DNA of 36,003 bases from Candidatus Stahliibacteriota bacterium. Lineage in GTDB: Bacteria > Hydrothermota > Tepidihabitantia > B3-TA06. The notes under the pieces are model-generated. The model was not told where the DNA came from, did no database searches, and saw nothing but the letters and a program-made list of their open reading frames with translations. Of the stretch, positions 23,898 to 30,613 are shown piece by piece (position 1 is the stretch's first letter; every line of letters begins with the position of its first letter). The position numbers were made by a program, and so were the translations under genes. The stretch is from contig SOJW01000004.1 in assembly GCA_004375895.1 (NCBI GenBank), positions 1-36,003 on the forward strand. Direction: 5' to 3'.

Positions 23898-25331
23898 CTA
23901 CCTGTAAGAGATAACGTCTATTTGAATCTTGCCTACCACTGAGAGCACCCGGGCCTGCTCGTCCAGTTCACCCTCGTGAAGCTGAACATGGGTGGGGTCT
24001 GCAGGCAACTGACCGTAGGTGGCGTCTGCAGGAACCCAGGTCTCGCCGATCCAGAAGGAGTTCCAGGCGTGGTAGTAGAAGGCTCCGTCAAGATAGACAA
24101 GTCCTACATTGATCTTTGTCGGGATTCCTGCGGCTCTTCCCAGGGCGGCAAGAAGTATGGCGTGCTCGTTGCAGTCGCCTTCACGAGTTTCTAATACTTC
24201 GACTGCTGAGGGGACCGATGCAGTGGCGCGCTTTCTGAGATTGCGATAGACCCAGTTCACTAGCTTTGCAGCAGCACTCATCGCGTCAGTTTCATCTCCC
24301 ACGATCCGGCTGGCTGTTCGTTTGATCTGAGGGTCCTCTGCTTGTATGTAGAAGCTGGAGCCAAGGAACTCACGAGGCGACTTCTGGGGTATGCTGGATC
24401 GTCCAATCTTGACAGTATCAGGCCGGGTTATGGTAAGCTCCACACCCTCCTCAATCCATTTTGCCTTCTGTGTAGTTGAAGAGACTATAAGGTCTTCGCG
24501 CCGGGTTAGACCCTTGACTCGTAGCTTAAGCTCCTTCAGACCACGCGGGCCCGCGATAGCCGAATCAGGCCTTACCGCAAAGAAGCTTAAGAGATCAAGC
24601 TTTGCAGCGCCGGAGACCGCCTCAAGCGCCTTCTCGCGCGATTCGCGCACCATAACGATCCCGGGCTGCTGGATCTCCTTCACACTCGCACCTGTAGAAT
24701 CCAGCCACACCTCTGAGCAAAGCCCCATCATACGCATCTCCATCTTCAAGGTGGGAACCCGGACACCATCGAGCAGAAGGGTCTCTGGTGCAATCACCTT
24801 GATCGAGACAGGCAGGGTCTTAAGCAAGGTAGGTTCGAATACGGTAACGGTCAGCTTATCCCCGGGCTTTGGCGAGCGTGCCGCAACCCAGGAGGCAAGC
24901 GCAGGCGAGATAAGGGCGTATTTTGCCTGAATCTCTTTGGTCTCTACACGTCCAGCGGTCTCGATCTTCACCTTTATCACCTCGCCTTCGCGCTTACCCT
25001 CCGCGTAGAACGTGTGCTGCCGCGAAGAGATGTCAAAGGTAAACTCCTCAAGGTTCAGATCCTTATCGGTCACGGCTTCCAGTGTGGTGGCGAACGTCTC
25101 GTCCGAGCCTAAAAGCTCAAACCTCATCGTCGACTTCTGGGTAAACCGGTAGCTATCCCCTCTGATCTCCTGCTTGGAGTAAACGTAGCCTATCTTGGCA
25201 TTATTTATATATATGCCCATCCAGTCCTCGGACGGCGCAATCCGTGCATCCTTAATCCCCAGCTTGCCGCCGCAGGAAAGTGAACCGAGGGCAAGTACGA
25301 AAAGTACGAACGGAATTGATTTCTTACGCAT
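23898..25331 (-). CDS. Transglutaminase-like lipoprotein
   Basis: 477 residues. Signal peptide and lipobox L-G-S-L-S-C20, then about 340 residues of beta-rich sequence, and a C-terminal transglutaminase-core domain with the Cys-His-Asp triad C387 (E-G-D-C-N-E-H-A), H421 (Y-Y-H-A-W-N) and D436 (V-P-A-D-A-T-Y). Such domains act as proteases, cross-linkers or amidases; the substrate is unknown. The start is set by the promoter 25337-25364, whose -10 box lies 5 bases from the ATG at 25331; no ribosome site exists. It is co-transcribed with the LptD-like gene, which begins 2 bases after its stop, so a role in envelope assembly is plausible. Confidence 0.9.
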   Translation of the reverse strand: MRKKSIPFVLFVLALGSLSCGGKLGIKDARIAPSEDWMGIYINNAKIGYVYSKQEIRGDSYRFTQKSTMRFELLGSDETFATTLEAVTDKDLNLEEFTFDISSRQHTFYAEGKREGEVIKVKIETAGRVETKEIQAKYALISPALASWVAARSPKPGDKLTVTVFEPTLLKTLPVSIKVIAPETLLLDGVRVPTLKMEMRMMGLCSEVWLDSTGASVKEIQQPGIVMVRESREKALEAVSGAAKLDLLSFFAVRPDSAIAGPRGLKELKLRVKGLTRREDLIVSSTTQKAKWIEEGVELTITRPDTVKIGRSSIPQKSPREFLGSSFYIQAEDPQIKRTASRIVGDETDAMSAAAKLVNWVYRNLRKRATASVPSAVEVLETREGDCNEHAILLAALGRAAGIPTKINVGLVYLDGAFYYHAWNSFWIGETWVPADATYGQLPADPTHVQLHEGELDEQARVLSVVGKIQIDVISYR

Positions 25332-25336
25332 GAGGG

Positions 25337-25364
25337 AGTATATGAGCGCCTTGGGACGTGTCAA
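25337..25364 (-). promoter_or_regulatory. Promoter of the transglutaminase-LptD operon (leaderless)
   Basis: Minus strand: TTGACA (25364-25359), 16-base spacer, TATACT (25342-25337), 5 bases, then ATG at 25331. Confidence 0.78.
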
Positions 25365-25384
25365 GGCAAACCACAGATTGATTC

Positions 25385-25419
25385 TTAACCGCAGATGAGA
25401 ACTCCTGGGAGTCGTTCTC
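25385..25419 (+). repeat. Left inverted repeat (35 bp) of a 2.2-kb block
   Basis: Begins TTAACCGCAGATGAG and ends GTCGTTCTC. It is the reverse complement of 27555-27589 with one mismatch (34 of 35). Its right half contains a GAGAAC...GTTCTC imperfect palindrome. Confidence 0.8.
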
Positions 25420-25542
25420 TCCGTAGGAGTACACAGATGACACAGATTAATCCAGGACTAAAAGGATTCAATTCAATCCGTGTAATCGGCGTCCCGAAGG
25501 GAAACGAGTGAAACGAGTTTCAATCTGCGGTTTCTTTGTCCC
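25420..25542. repeat. Spacer with ACACAGATKA / ATCCGTGTAATC repeat pieces
   Basis: Pieces like ACACAGATGACACAGATTAA and CAATCCGTGTAATCGGCG, with CAATCTGCGG at the end, face each other as imperfect inverted repeats. No gene is seen. Confidence 0.5.
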
Positions 25543-26145
25543 TTAGAGACCGGGGGGATTCGCCACGATCCGCGCGAAGTTGGCGGCAAGCCGACGGCCT
25601 GCAGCACCTGAGCGCTCCGGGTGAAACTGCACCCCCCAAAGAGGTCTCTCCTTATGCCTTATGACCTCAACCTTGCAGCTGTCTGAGTAGGCTAAAACCT
25701 CGAAGTGTTTTGCAAGGTTCTTATCCTTCACCACGTGCTCGTAGTGCGACTCGTTGGCGGTGAAGAAAAGCCCCATGTTTTCAAGCAGCTCCTCGGTCTT
25801 CATGACCCGGATGACCTCATCGCGCTCGATGAAGCGGTTCTTGCGGATGACCTTGGCACCCCAGGCATGGGCCAGGGTCTGGTGCCCCCAGCAGACGCCC
25901 AGAAGCGGCTTGGTGGTCTCTAGATAGAGCTTGGGCATTATCTCAGGGATAGGATCGCTCGCAATCTGCCAGCGGGAGCCGGTAACAACTATCGCGTCCT
26001 CTTTGACCTCAGGCGAGGTCAGGTCGGCAACGTAGACGTGCGTTATCTCAAAGAAAGGCGCAAGCCAGTCTATGTAGGCTTGCAGCTTATCTTTTTCTTC
26101 TTCAGGATCGTGATGGCACTCGATGAGAAGTAATGAAGGCTTCAC
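25543..26145 (-). CDS. Class I glutamine amidotransferase-like protein
   Basis: 200 residues. Nucleophile elbow G-V-C85-W-G-H-Q and the H175-P-E177 dyad partner in G-V-Q-F-H-P-E-R make a complete GATase1 triad. Similar stand-alone proteins (GMP-synthase-like, or gamma-glutamyl hydrolase-type) have varied roles, and no synthetase partner is beside it, so the substrate is open. It starts with GTG at 26145, 6 bases after a TAAACT -10 box, so probably leaderless. It lies inside the inverted-repeat-bounded block 25385-27589, yet has the GC-rich composition of the core genome. Confidence 0.88.
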   Translation of the reverse strand: MKPSLLLIECHHDPEEEKDKLQAYIDWLAPFFEITHVYVADLTSPEVKEDAIVVTGSRWQIASDPIPEIMPKLYLETTKPLLGVCWGHQTLAHAWGAKVIRKNRFIERDEVIRVMKTEELLENMGLFFTANESHYEHVVKDKNLAKHFEVLAYSDSCKVEVIRHKERPLWGVQFHPERSGAAGRRLAANFARIVANPPGL

Positions 26146-26151
26146 GAGTGC

Positions 26152-26179
26152 AGTTTACGGATGGAATGACGGGAGTCAA
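26152..26179 (-). promoter_or_regulatory. Promoter of the glutamine amidotransferase gene (leaderless)
   Basis: Minus strand: TTGACT (26179-26174), 16-base spacer, TAAACT (26157-26152), 6 bases, then GTG at 26145. The -10 match is only moderate. Confidence 0.55.
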
Positions 26180-26277
26180 TAGGACACAAATCGTCAGGTT
26201 TATATTGCACTCTTCACGGTTTTGACTAGATTTTAACCATGCATGAAAGAATGCTTCTTGAGCCATGAAAGTGGGGC

Positions 26278-26305
26278 TTGACAGTGAACTCGGAATCCCT
26301 ATACT
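26278..26305 (+). promoter_or_regulatory. Promoter of the PemK-toxin operon (leaderless)
   Basis: TTGACA (26278-26283), 16-base spacer, TATACT (26300-26305), 8 bases, then ATG at 26314. Confidence 0.78.
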
Positions 26306-26313
26306 TTTTCACG

Positions 26314-26718
26314 ATGCCTAAAAAAGGGTCTAGCCTCGCTCCGATTTGCCAGGCGATCGTGGTTTGTGATCAAGTAATCCGAGAAGCAGAAACGAATAAA
26401 CTCTCTCTGATGGGGCTATTTAACTCGATTAAAGTGTCTGCTTTCCCCACTCGCCACACCCGTATGCACGTTTATGTCTCATTAACGAACTACATAGGAG
26501 AGACAAAAGGGATGCTTAAGTTTTTGGATCCAGAGGGAAACGTGCTTGCTCAAATTCAAGAACCGGTTGTTTTTCAAGATAAATTCGCCACAATTGAACT
26601 CAATTTTGTTATAAATGGCATGGTTTTCCCAAAACCCGGTGTGTATACAATCGAGTTCTTAGTTTCCCATCAATTAGTAGGTTCACGCAAAATTGAGATC
26701 ACAAGAAAGGAAAAGTGA
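26314..26718 (+). CDS. DUF6941-like small protein, first gene of the toxin operon
   Basis: 134 residues. P-I-C-Q-A-I-V-V-C-D-Q-V-I-R-E-A-E-T-N-K-L-S-L-M-G-L-F-N at about 11-38 recalls a family of short uncharacterised proteins (DUF6941 by memory; moderate confidence) with the pattern CDxVxx(D/E)xxTxKxxLxGxF. The rest looks like an Ig- or C2-like beta-sandwich (L-K-F-L-D-P-E-G-N-V-L, F-P-K-P-G-V-Y-T-I-E-F-L-V), ending in an ordinary basic tail. No signal peptide. The start is placed at the ATG after the -10 box; a TTG at 26278 would be the -35 element. Its TGA overlaps the ATG of the next gene (TGATG). AT-rich. Confidence 0.7.
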   Translation: MPKKGSSLAPICQAIVVCDQVIREAETNKLSLMGLFNSIKVSAFPTRHTRMHVYVSLTNYIGETKGMLKFLDPEGNVLAQIQEPVVFQDKFATIELNFVINGMVFPKPGVYTIEFLVSHQLVGSRKIEITRKEK

Positions 26719-26972
26719 TGCCTCCTTCGGGAACGACTGTAACTCAATTAGTGAACAGCAAAACGATCCCAGAATCTGGGTTAGAAACGCCAGAACTTCA
26801 ATACATAGCAGCAGAAACGTATTGCGAATTCAACATCACACTCTCGCAGGATGTTATCTATGAAGAAGCAATAGACGAGGATTTTTTTATCGCCGCAATC
26901 AGCAGCAAAGCGTATGAGTCTTGGCTAGAAGAAGAAGACATTATTGACCACAAAAAACGCAGACCCCTATGA
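26718..26972 (+). CDS. Acidic small protein, probable antitoxin
   Basis: 84 residues, rich in Glu/Asp, especially E-E-A-I-D-E-D-F-F and L-E-E-E-D-I-I-D-H. No DNA-binding fold is recognised. It is placed as antitoxin only because it directly precedes, with a 4-base ATGA overlap, a PemK/MazF toxin gene, and because acidic, poorly ordered C-termini are usual for MazF-type antitoxins. AAAGGA lies before the ATG at 26718, which shares one base with the upstream stop. Confidence 0.6.
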   Translation: MPPSGTTVTQLVNSKTIPESGLETPELQYIAAETYCEFNITLSQDVIYEEAIDEDFFIAAISSKAYESWLEEEDIIDHKKRRPL

Positions 26973-27346
26973 ACGTATCCCCTGGGGATGTCCTTGTAGC
27001 GAAGGTGCCTTATACCAGGGACATCCCTGAGGGATATATCAAAACTGTTCCTGTCAAAGAAAGACCGGTATTAGTCGTTTCAACTATAGAATTTAATACA
27101 GAAGAATCTGCTTTTGTAGTGGTTCCTCTGAGTTCCCGAATAGACCGGATTGACGACTACGATGTACACATAACAACGAAAGATAGCATCAAGTGCGGTC
27201 TAACTAAGGAATCTGTTGCGAGACCGAACCTCATCACCACTTTGTCGTTAGAAAGAATAGTAGACAGGCTGGGGAAAGCTCCCCGTCCTTTGATGAAGAA
27301 AATCTACGGCCAGATAAGAAATATTCTTGGCCTAACTTCTAAATAA
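26969..27346 (+). CDS. PemK/MazF-type endoribonuclease toxin
   Basis: 125 residues. G-D-V-L-V-A-K-V-P-Y near the N-terminus, then K-E-R-P-V-L-V-V-S, V-V-V-P-L-S-S-R-I-D, and C-G-L-T-K-E-S-V-A-R-P-N-L-I-T-T-L, ending with M-K-K-I-Y-G-Q-I-R-N-I-L-G-L. This is the order of conserved segments in PemK-like proteins, with the Arg of K-E-R-P and the Ser of P-L-S-S at the positions of the MazF catalytic pair. Members cut mRNA at short sites. The loop between the first strands (T-R-D-I-P-E-G-Y-I-K-T-V-P) is longer than in E. coli MazF. Last gene of the three-gene operon. Confidence 0.85.
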   Translation: MNVSPGDVLVAKVPYTRDIPEGYIKTVPVKERPVLVVSTIEFNTEESAFVVVPLSSRIDRIDDYDVHITTKDSIKCGLTKESVARPNLITTLSLERIVDRLGKAPRPLMKKIYGQIRNILGLTSK

Positions 27347-27352
27347 AGCCAC

Positions 27353-27518
27353 GTAGGGACCGACTTTGGCGCTTATGCACCGCTTCGCGTAAGTCGGCCC
27401 GAAAAGACAAGCGGGCCTCGTTTGGAGTGCAATGACCGCGTCTCGTTGCATGAACTAAGCGACAACACGGTTGTCGCACTCCATAATAAACCGGGCCGGT
27501 TTGAAAACCGGCCCCTAC
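27353..27518. repeat. GTAGGGACCGAC...CCGGCCCCTAC palindromic unit (166 bp)
   Basis: Left part 27353-27401 (GTAGGGACCGACTTTGGCGC...AAGTCGGCCCG) and right hairpin 27492-27518 (GGGCCGGTTT...AAACCGGCCC, ending CTAC) have the same inverted ends as the RAYT element at 5783-6375 and the 85-bp unit at 1245-1329. The 90 bases in between hold no gene. Confidence 0.7.
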
Positions 27519-27554
27519 GTTTTCAATCTGCGAAAATCCGTGAACGCCTATGGC

Positions 27555-27589
27555 GAGAACGACTCCCAGGAGTTCTCATCTGTGGTTAA
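27555..27589 (-). repeat. Right inverted repeat (35 bp) of the 2.2-kb block
   Basis: Reverse complement of 25385-25419 with one mismatch. Its last bases (TTA at 27586-27588, minus strand TAA) provide the stop codon of the dehydrogenase gene. Confidence 0.8.
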
Positions 27590-28701
27590 AGTTTTTCCGC
27601 CACCGCCTGGGCGACCTCCAGGGTCGTATTTGCCCCGCCCATGTCGTAGGTGCGTACCTTGCCCTCGGCGATCACCGCGGCTATCGCGGCGTCTAACCTA
27701 TCGGCCTTCTCGTTCTCGCCAAGCCAGTCAAGCATCAAGCGGGTAGTAATGAGCATCGCCGTAGGGTTCACCTTGTACTGTCCCGCGTACTTGGGCGCAG
27801 ACCCATGGGTAGGCTCGAACAGAGCATAATCGTCGCCTATATTGGCAGAGGCGGCAAAACCAAGACCGCCCACAAGCTGACCGCACAGGTCAGAGATAAT
27901 ATCCCCGAACATGTTGGAAGTAACCAGGATGTCGTAGTCCAGCGGATTCTTGAGAAGCCACATGGCCATGGCGTCCACGTTGGCCTCCCACAGGGGTATG
28001 TCCGGATACTCGGCAGCGATCTTGCGAGCCTCGCGGATCATGAGACCTGAGGTCTCGCGGATCACGTTGGGCTTTTCTATCACCGTGACCGAACGTCTGT
28101 TGTAGCGCTTGGCGAACTCGAACGCGGCACGAATTATACGCTGACATCCCTTGCGGGTAAAGAGCCGCACGGAGATGGCCATGTCGTCGTTGGAGGTATC
28201 GGCGAACTTGCGGGCGTTGGGATGGGTATCGATGGCGGCGCGGACGTTGTCAGGCACCGGATGCCACTCGATGCCGGCATAAAGCCCCTCGGTGTTCTCA
28301 CGGAAGATAACCAGGTCAATGCCTTCTTTATAGACCAGTGGGTTACCGGGATATGCCTTGCAGGGCCGCAGGTTTGTGTAGAGGTCAAAGAGCTGACGCA
28401 GCCTGACGATGGGCGAGCGATAGACGAAGCCCTTGCCCTTAAGTTCTGGGCACAGCTCGGCTGCCGCTTCCTGCTTGGGCTTAGATGTGATTGCGCCGAA
28501 AAGGCAGCAGTCGGTGGAGCGAAGGAGGTCAACAGTGCGCACAGGCAGAGGTTCACCATCCTTGCACCAGAACTCCCAGCCCACGTCGCCGTAGAGATAT
28601 TCGGCATCAAGCTTGATCTTTTCTAAAACAATCATGGCAGCCTCGGTGACGTCTTTGCCCACGCCGTCACCGGGCAACACTGCAATCTTGTGCTTTGCCA
28701 C
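27586..28701 (-). CDS. Isocitrate/isopropylmalate-type dehydrogenase (NAD)
   Basis: 371 residues of the beta-decarboxylating dehydrogenase family. V-L-P-G-D-G-V-G-K-D near the N-terminus, the metal/substrate segment N-L-R-P-C-K-A, E-N-T-E-G-L-Y-A-G-I-E-W, the Lys in V-I-E-K-P-N-V, the D-A-M-A-M and D-I-L-V-T-S-N-M-F-G-D-I-I-S-D signature, and L-F-E-P-T-H-G-S-A-P near 300. E-N-T-E-G fits isocitrate or homoisocitrate dehydrogenase better than LeuB (usually R-E-L-T-G-G), and no leu genes are near, so NAD-isocitrate dehydrogenase is favoured. The start is GTG at 28701, directly after the stop of the upstream gene, with AAGGAGG in that gene's last codons. Confidence 0.9.
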   Translation of the reverse strand: MAKHKIAVLPGDGVGKDVTEAAMIVLEKIKLDAEYLYGDVGWEFWCKDGEPLPVRTVDLLRSTDCCLFGAITSKPKQEAAAELCPELKGKGFVYRSPIVRLRQLFDLYTNLRPCKAYPGNPLVYKEGIDLVIFRENTEGLYAGIEWHPVPDNVRAAIDTHPNARKFADTSNDDMAISVRLFTRKGCQRIIRAAFEFAKRYNRRSVTVIEKPNVIRETSGLMIREARKIAAEYPDIPLWEANVDAMAMWLLKNPLDYDILVTSNMFGDIISDLCGQLVGGLGFAASANIGDDYALFEPTHGSAPKYAGQYKVNPTAMLITTRLMLDWLGENEKADRLDAAIAAVIAEGKVRTYDMGGANTTLEVAQAVAEKL

Positions 28702-29115
28702 TTAAGCCTCCTTCTTGCCCGGTTGGTTGAAGGCTTCCCAGCCGGAAAGTATATCTTTGATGACTTCAGAAATCCTCTTCTTGAGTTCCTCGTAGTATGC
28801 CGCTGCCTTCTCAGGGGTGAAGGGCTTGGCCTGTTCCTCGGAGTATCGGATTGCGGAACGGGGAGAGGGATAAACCTTGACTCCGGAGCGGTGCAGGAAC
28901 GCCCTGGAGCCATCCCAGGTCTGGGGAACTATCTCAGGATTCGCCATATAAACAAGGGCCAGCTCCTCTGCCAGATCAGTGGTGAGTTTTTCAGGTGCTA
29001 TAACATCGGTGCCCAGAGGCCCCTCATCATGCGCCTCGACCGTACCCACAGGCCAGAAGCAGAGTTTCGGCTCGAGCTTTGCAAACTCGTGGGTGTTCAT
29101 CTCAAGAAGTTTCAT
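28702..29115 (-). CDS. Short creatininase-like protein
   Basis: 137 residues. F-W-P-V-G-T-V-E-A-H-D-E-G-P-L-G-T-D-V-I-A near residue 24 matches the N-terminal metal-site motif of the creatinine amidohydrolase/MftE family (P-V-G-S-x-E-x-H-G-x-H-L-P-x-x-T-D), with E, H and D kept but the second His lost. The family's later N-G-H-G-G-N motif and about 100 residues are missing, so it is shortened or repurposed; no frameshift is seen. The C-terminus is a charged helix (A-A-A-Y-Y-E-E-L-K-K-R-I-S-E-V-I-K-D-I-L). AGGAGG lies 7 bases before the ATG at 29115. Its stop abuts the GTG of the dehydrogenase gene, so the two are translationally coupled. Confidence 0.7.
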   Translation of the reverse strand: MKLLEMNTHEFAKLEPKLCFWPVGTVEAHDEGPLGTDVIAPEKLTTDLAEELALVYMANPEIVPQTWDGSRAFLHRSGVKVYPSPRSAIRYSEEQAKPFTPEKAAAYYEELKKRISEVIKDILSGWEAFNQPGKKEA

Positions 29116-29127
29116 AACAGTACCTCC

Positions 29128-29200
29128 TTGCATCCACAGATTAGAAGATTACAGATTACAAGATTAAAAGATTTCAAGGTTGCAGATTGGAAGATTTAAG
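29128..29200 (-). repeat. 7-8-base array (NNCAATC type), 3' flank of the four-helix-bundle gene
   Basis: Read on the minus strand it repeats TNNAATC-like units (TTGTAATC, TGTAATC, TTCTAATC). It overlaps the last codons of the four-helix-bundle gene. The segment 29180-29196 is a 17-base match (AATCTTCCAATCTGCAA) to the arrays at 7025 and 10982. It is in inverse orientation to the array at 29533-29596. Confidence 0.75.
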
Positions 29201-29547
29201 GTACTTGATGAAACCGGCAATAGATCTTGAAATCTTCTCACATAGGCTGTAGGCGGCATCGAACGTCTTCTTATCCAAATATTCTAAATCCAGAGTAACG
29301 TACAATTGACTTCTCAATTCACCACTTGATGCTTTAGCAATACAGAGAAAATGAATAAATTCCTTCTTAGATTTCCTTTCAAATCCCTCAGCTATGTTCG
29401 ACATTATTGAAACCGCGCTTCTTTGAATTTGATTTCTCAATCCAAAGTCCTTCGATAATTTGGTTTTCTTGGATTCTCATAAATCTGGTTGACGAGTTTT
29501 CTTGCCAACTGCCAGACTTCCAGATCCTCAAACCTCTTAATCTTCAC
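29174..29547 (-). pseudogene. Four-helix-bundle / 23S rRNA-IVP family gene, frameshifted
   Basis: The 3' frame (from about 29440) reads L-R-N-Q-I-Q-R-S-A-V-S-I-M-S-N-I-A-E-G-F-E-R, K-E-F-I-H-F-L, A-K-A-S-S-G-E-L-R-S-Q-L and D-L-E-Y-L, the hallmark of the S23/IVP four-helix-bundle family (related to Avd of retroelements). The first third lies in another frame: GTG at 29547 followed by K-I-K-R-F-E-D-L-E-V-W-Q-L-A-R-K-L-V-N-Q-I-Y. The two frames join cleanly near 29446-29452 if one base is restored, giving about 124 residues, the family's normal size. So one base is missing, or the reading needs a shift. The ends of the gene run into AATC-type repeat arrays on both sides. Confidence 0.8.
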
Positions 29548-29596
29548 TCTTCAATCCGTTAATCTTTGAATCTTCCAATCTTGAATCTTCAATCTC
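29533..29596 (+). repeat. 7-8-base array (NNCAATC type), 5' flank of the four-helix-bundle gene
   Basis: Units TCTTAATC, TTCACTC, TTCAATC, CGTTAATC, TTTGAATC, TTCCAATC, TTGAATC, TTCAATC. The 13-mer AATCTTCCAATCT at 29569-29581 is also found at 7025, 10982 and, inverted, at 29184. Together with the 29128-29200 array it forms an imperfect inverted flank around the gene. Confidence 0.75.
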
Positions 29597-29605
29597 CTAC
29601 TCCCC

Positions 29606-30613
29606 TCACAGCGGGATTTCCTTCTGCCGCTCCTCACCCTTTACCTCCAGGGCCTTGATATCAGTGCCGATCTGTTCGAGGCGTTTGGCAACCTCATCAT
29701 ACTTGTTGCGAGCGTTGGTTATATGTTTGCCCACCACCTCCCACTCTTCACGCGCGGTGTCGAACTCCTTGGCCAGACGGTTGAGGGTATCAAGTATGCG
29801 CTGCGCCTCCTTCTCAATGGCCAGGCCGCGCAGTCCCAGAAGGATGGTCTCAAGGAACTGGTAGAAAGTAGAAGGGGAGACCGGGAAGACCCGAATCCTG
29901 CGGAATGCTACCATCAGCTCATCGATCCCGGAGAGCCGTGAGTATAACTTCTCCGAAGGGATGTACATTAAAGCGAAGTTGACCGTGCCCTCGTCAGGCT
30001 TAATGTACTGCTTCACCTCGTTCACCCGGGGACGCATGATCTGCTTGAAGCGCGACTTGAAGTGTTCTTCATCGACCTCATCGGCTACCATGCGCTGGAA
30101 CTCCTCCAAGGGGAACTTTGAGTCGATGGGTATGATGCGGTCTTTGGTCTTGATGACCGCGTCCACGATTGTACCGTCCTTGAATCTATACTGGAACGCG
30201 TAGTTGGCCGCAGGAAGCACGTCCTTGATGAGCTCGTTTAACAGAACCTCACCGAACCCGCCGCGCACCTTAGGGGAAAGTAGAAGTTCCTGGAATGTGG
30301 AGATGGATTTGCCTACGTCCTGCATCCCCTTGGCCGCCTCCTGCATCGCGCCCAGGTCCTTGCGGATGGCCCCGAACAGGTTGGTGGTCGCCTCAAGGCG
30401 CTTGTTGATCTCAGCCAGTGTCTTCATCTCGGCAGGGTTGGATGCCAGTGCTTCAAGCTTTATGAGCTTTTCTTTGATCTTCTCGGCTTCCTCTTTGCGG
30501 ATGCGCTCCCGCTCCTCCTGTTGTTTTCGCTGACGGGAGATAAGAACCACAAGGATAACGAGAAGCACCACAACCAGCACCCCGCCTATTGATCCTAAAA
30601 TAATACCGATCAT
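29606..30613 (-). CDS. rmuC: RmuC-family DNA recombination/limitation protein
   Basis: 335 residues. An N-terminal membrane anchor (about 3-26), a long charged coiled coil (about 27-95), then the RmuC nuclease-like domain: R-G-G-F-G-E-V-L-L-N-E-L, D-A-V-I-K-T-K-D-R-I-I-P-I-D-S-K-F-P-L-E, Y-I-P-S-E-K-L-Y-S, P-S-T-F-Y-Q-F-L-E-T-I. The D-S-K-F-P element is the PD-(D/E)xK-like core. In E. coli RmuC limits inversions at short inverted repeats, of which this genome has many. The start overlaps the DUF362 stop (ATGA), so it is co-translated as the last gene of the run. Confidence 0.93.
   Translation of the reverse strand: MIGIILGSIGGVLVVVLLVILVVLISRQRKQQEERERIRKEEAEKIKEKLIKLEALASNPAEMKTLAEINKRLEATTNLFGAIRKDLGAMQEAAKGMQDVGKSISTFQELLLSPKVRGGFGEVLLNELIKDVLPAANYAFQYRFKDGTIVDAVIKTKDRIIPIDSKFPLEEFQRMVADEVDEEHFKSRFKQIMRPRVNEVKQYIKPDEGTVNFALMYIPSEKLYSRLSGIDELMVAFRRIRVFPVSPSTFYQFLETILLGLRGLAIEKEAQRILDTLNRLAKEFDTAREEWEVVGKHITNARNKYDEVAKRLEQIGTDIKALEVKGEERQKEIPL

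Noticed and set aside
27389-27746. Plus-strand frame from about 27471 into the dehydrogenase
   Set aside because: It is composed of palindromic repeat and antisense of a conserved gene; Pro/Arg-rich shadow peptide.
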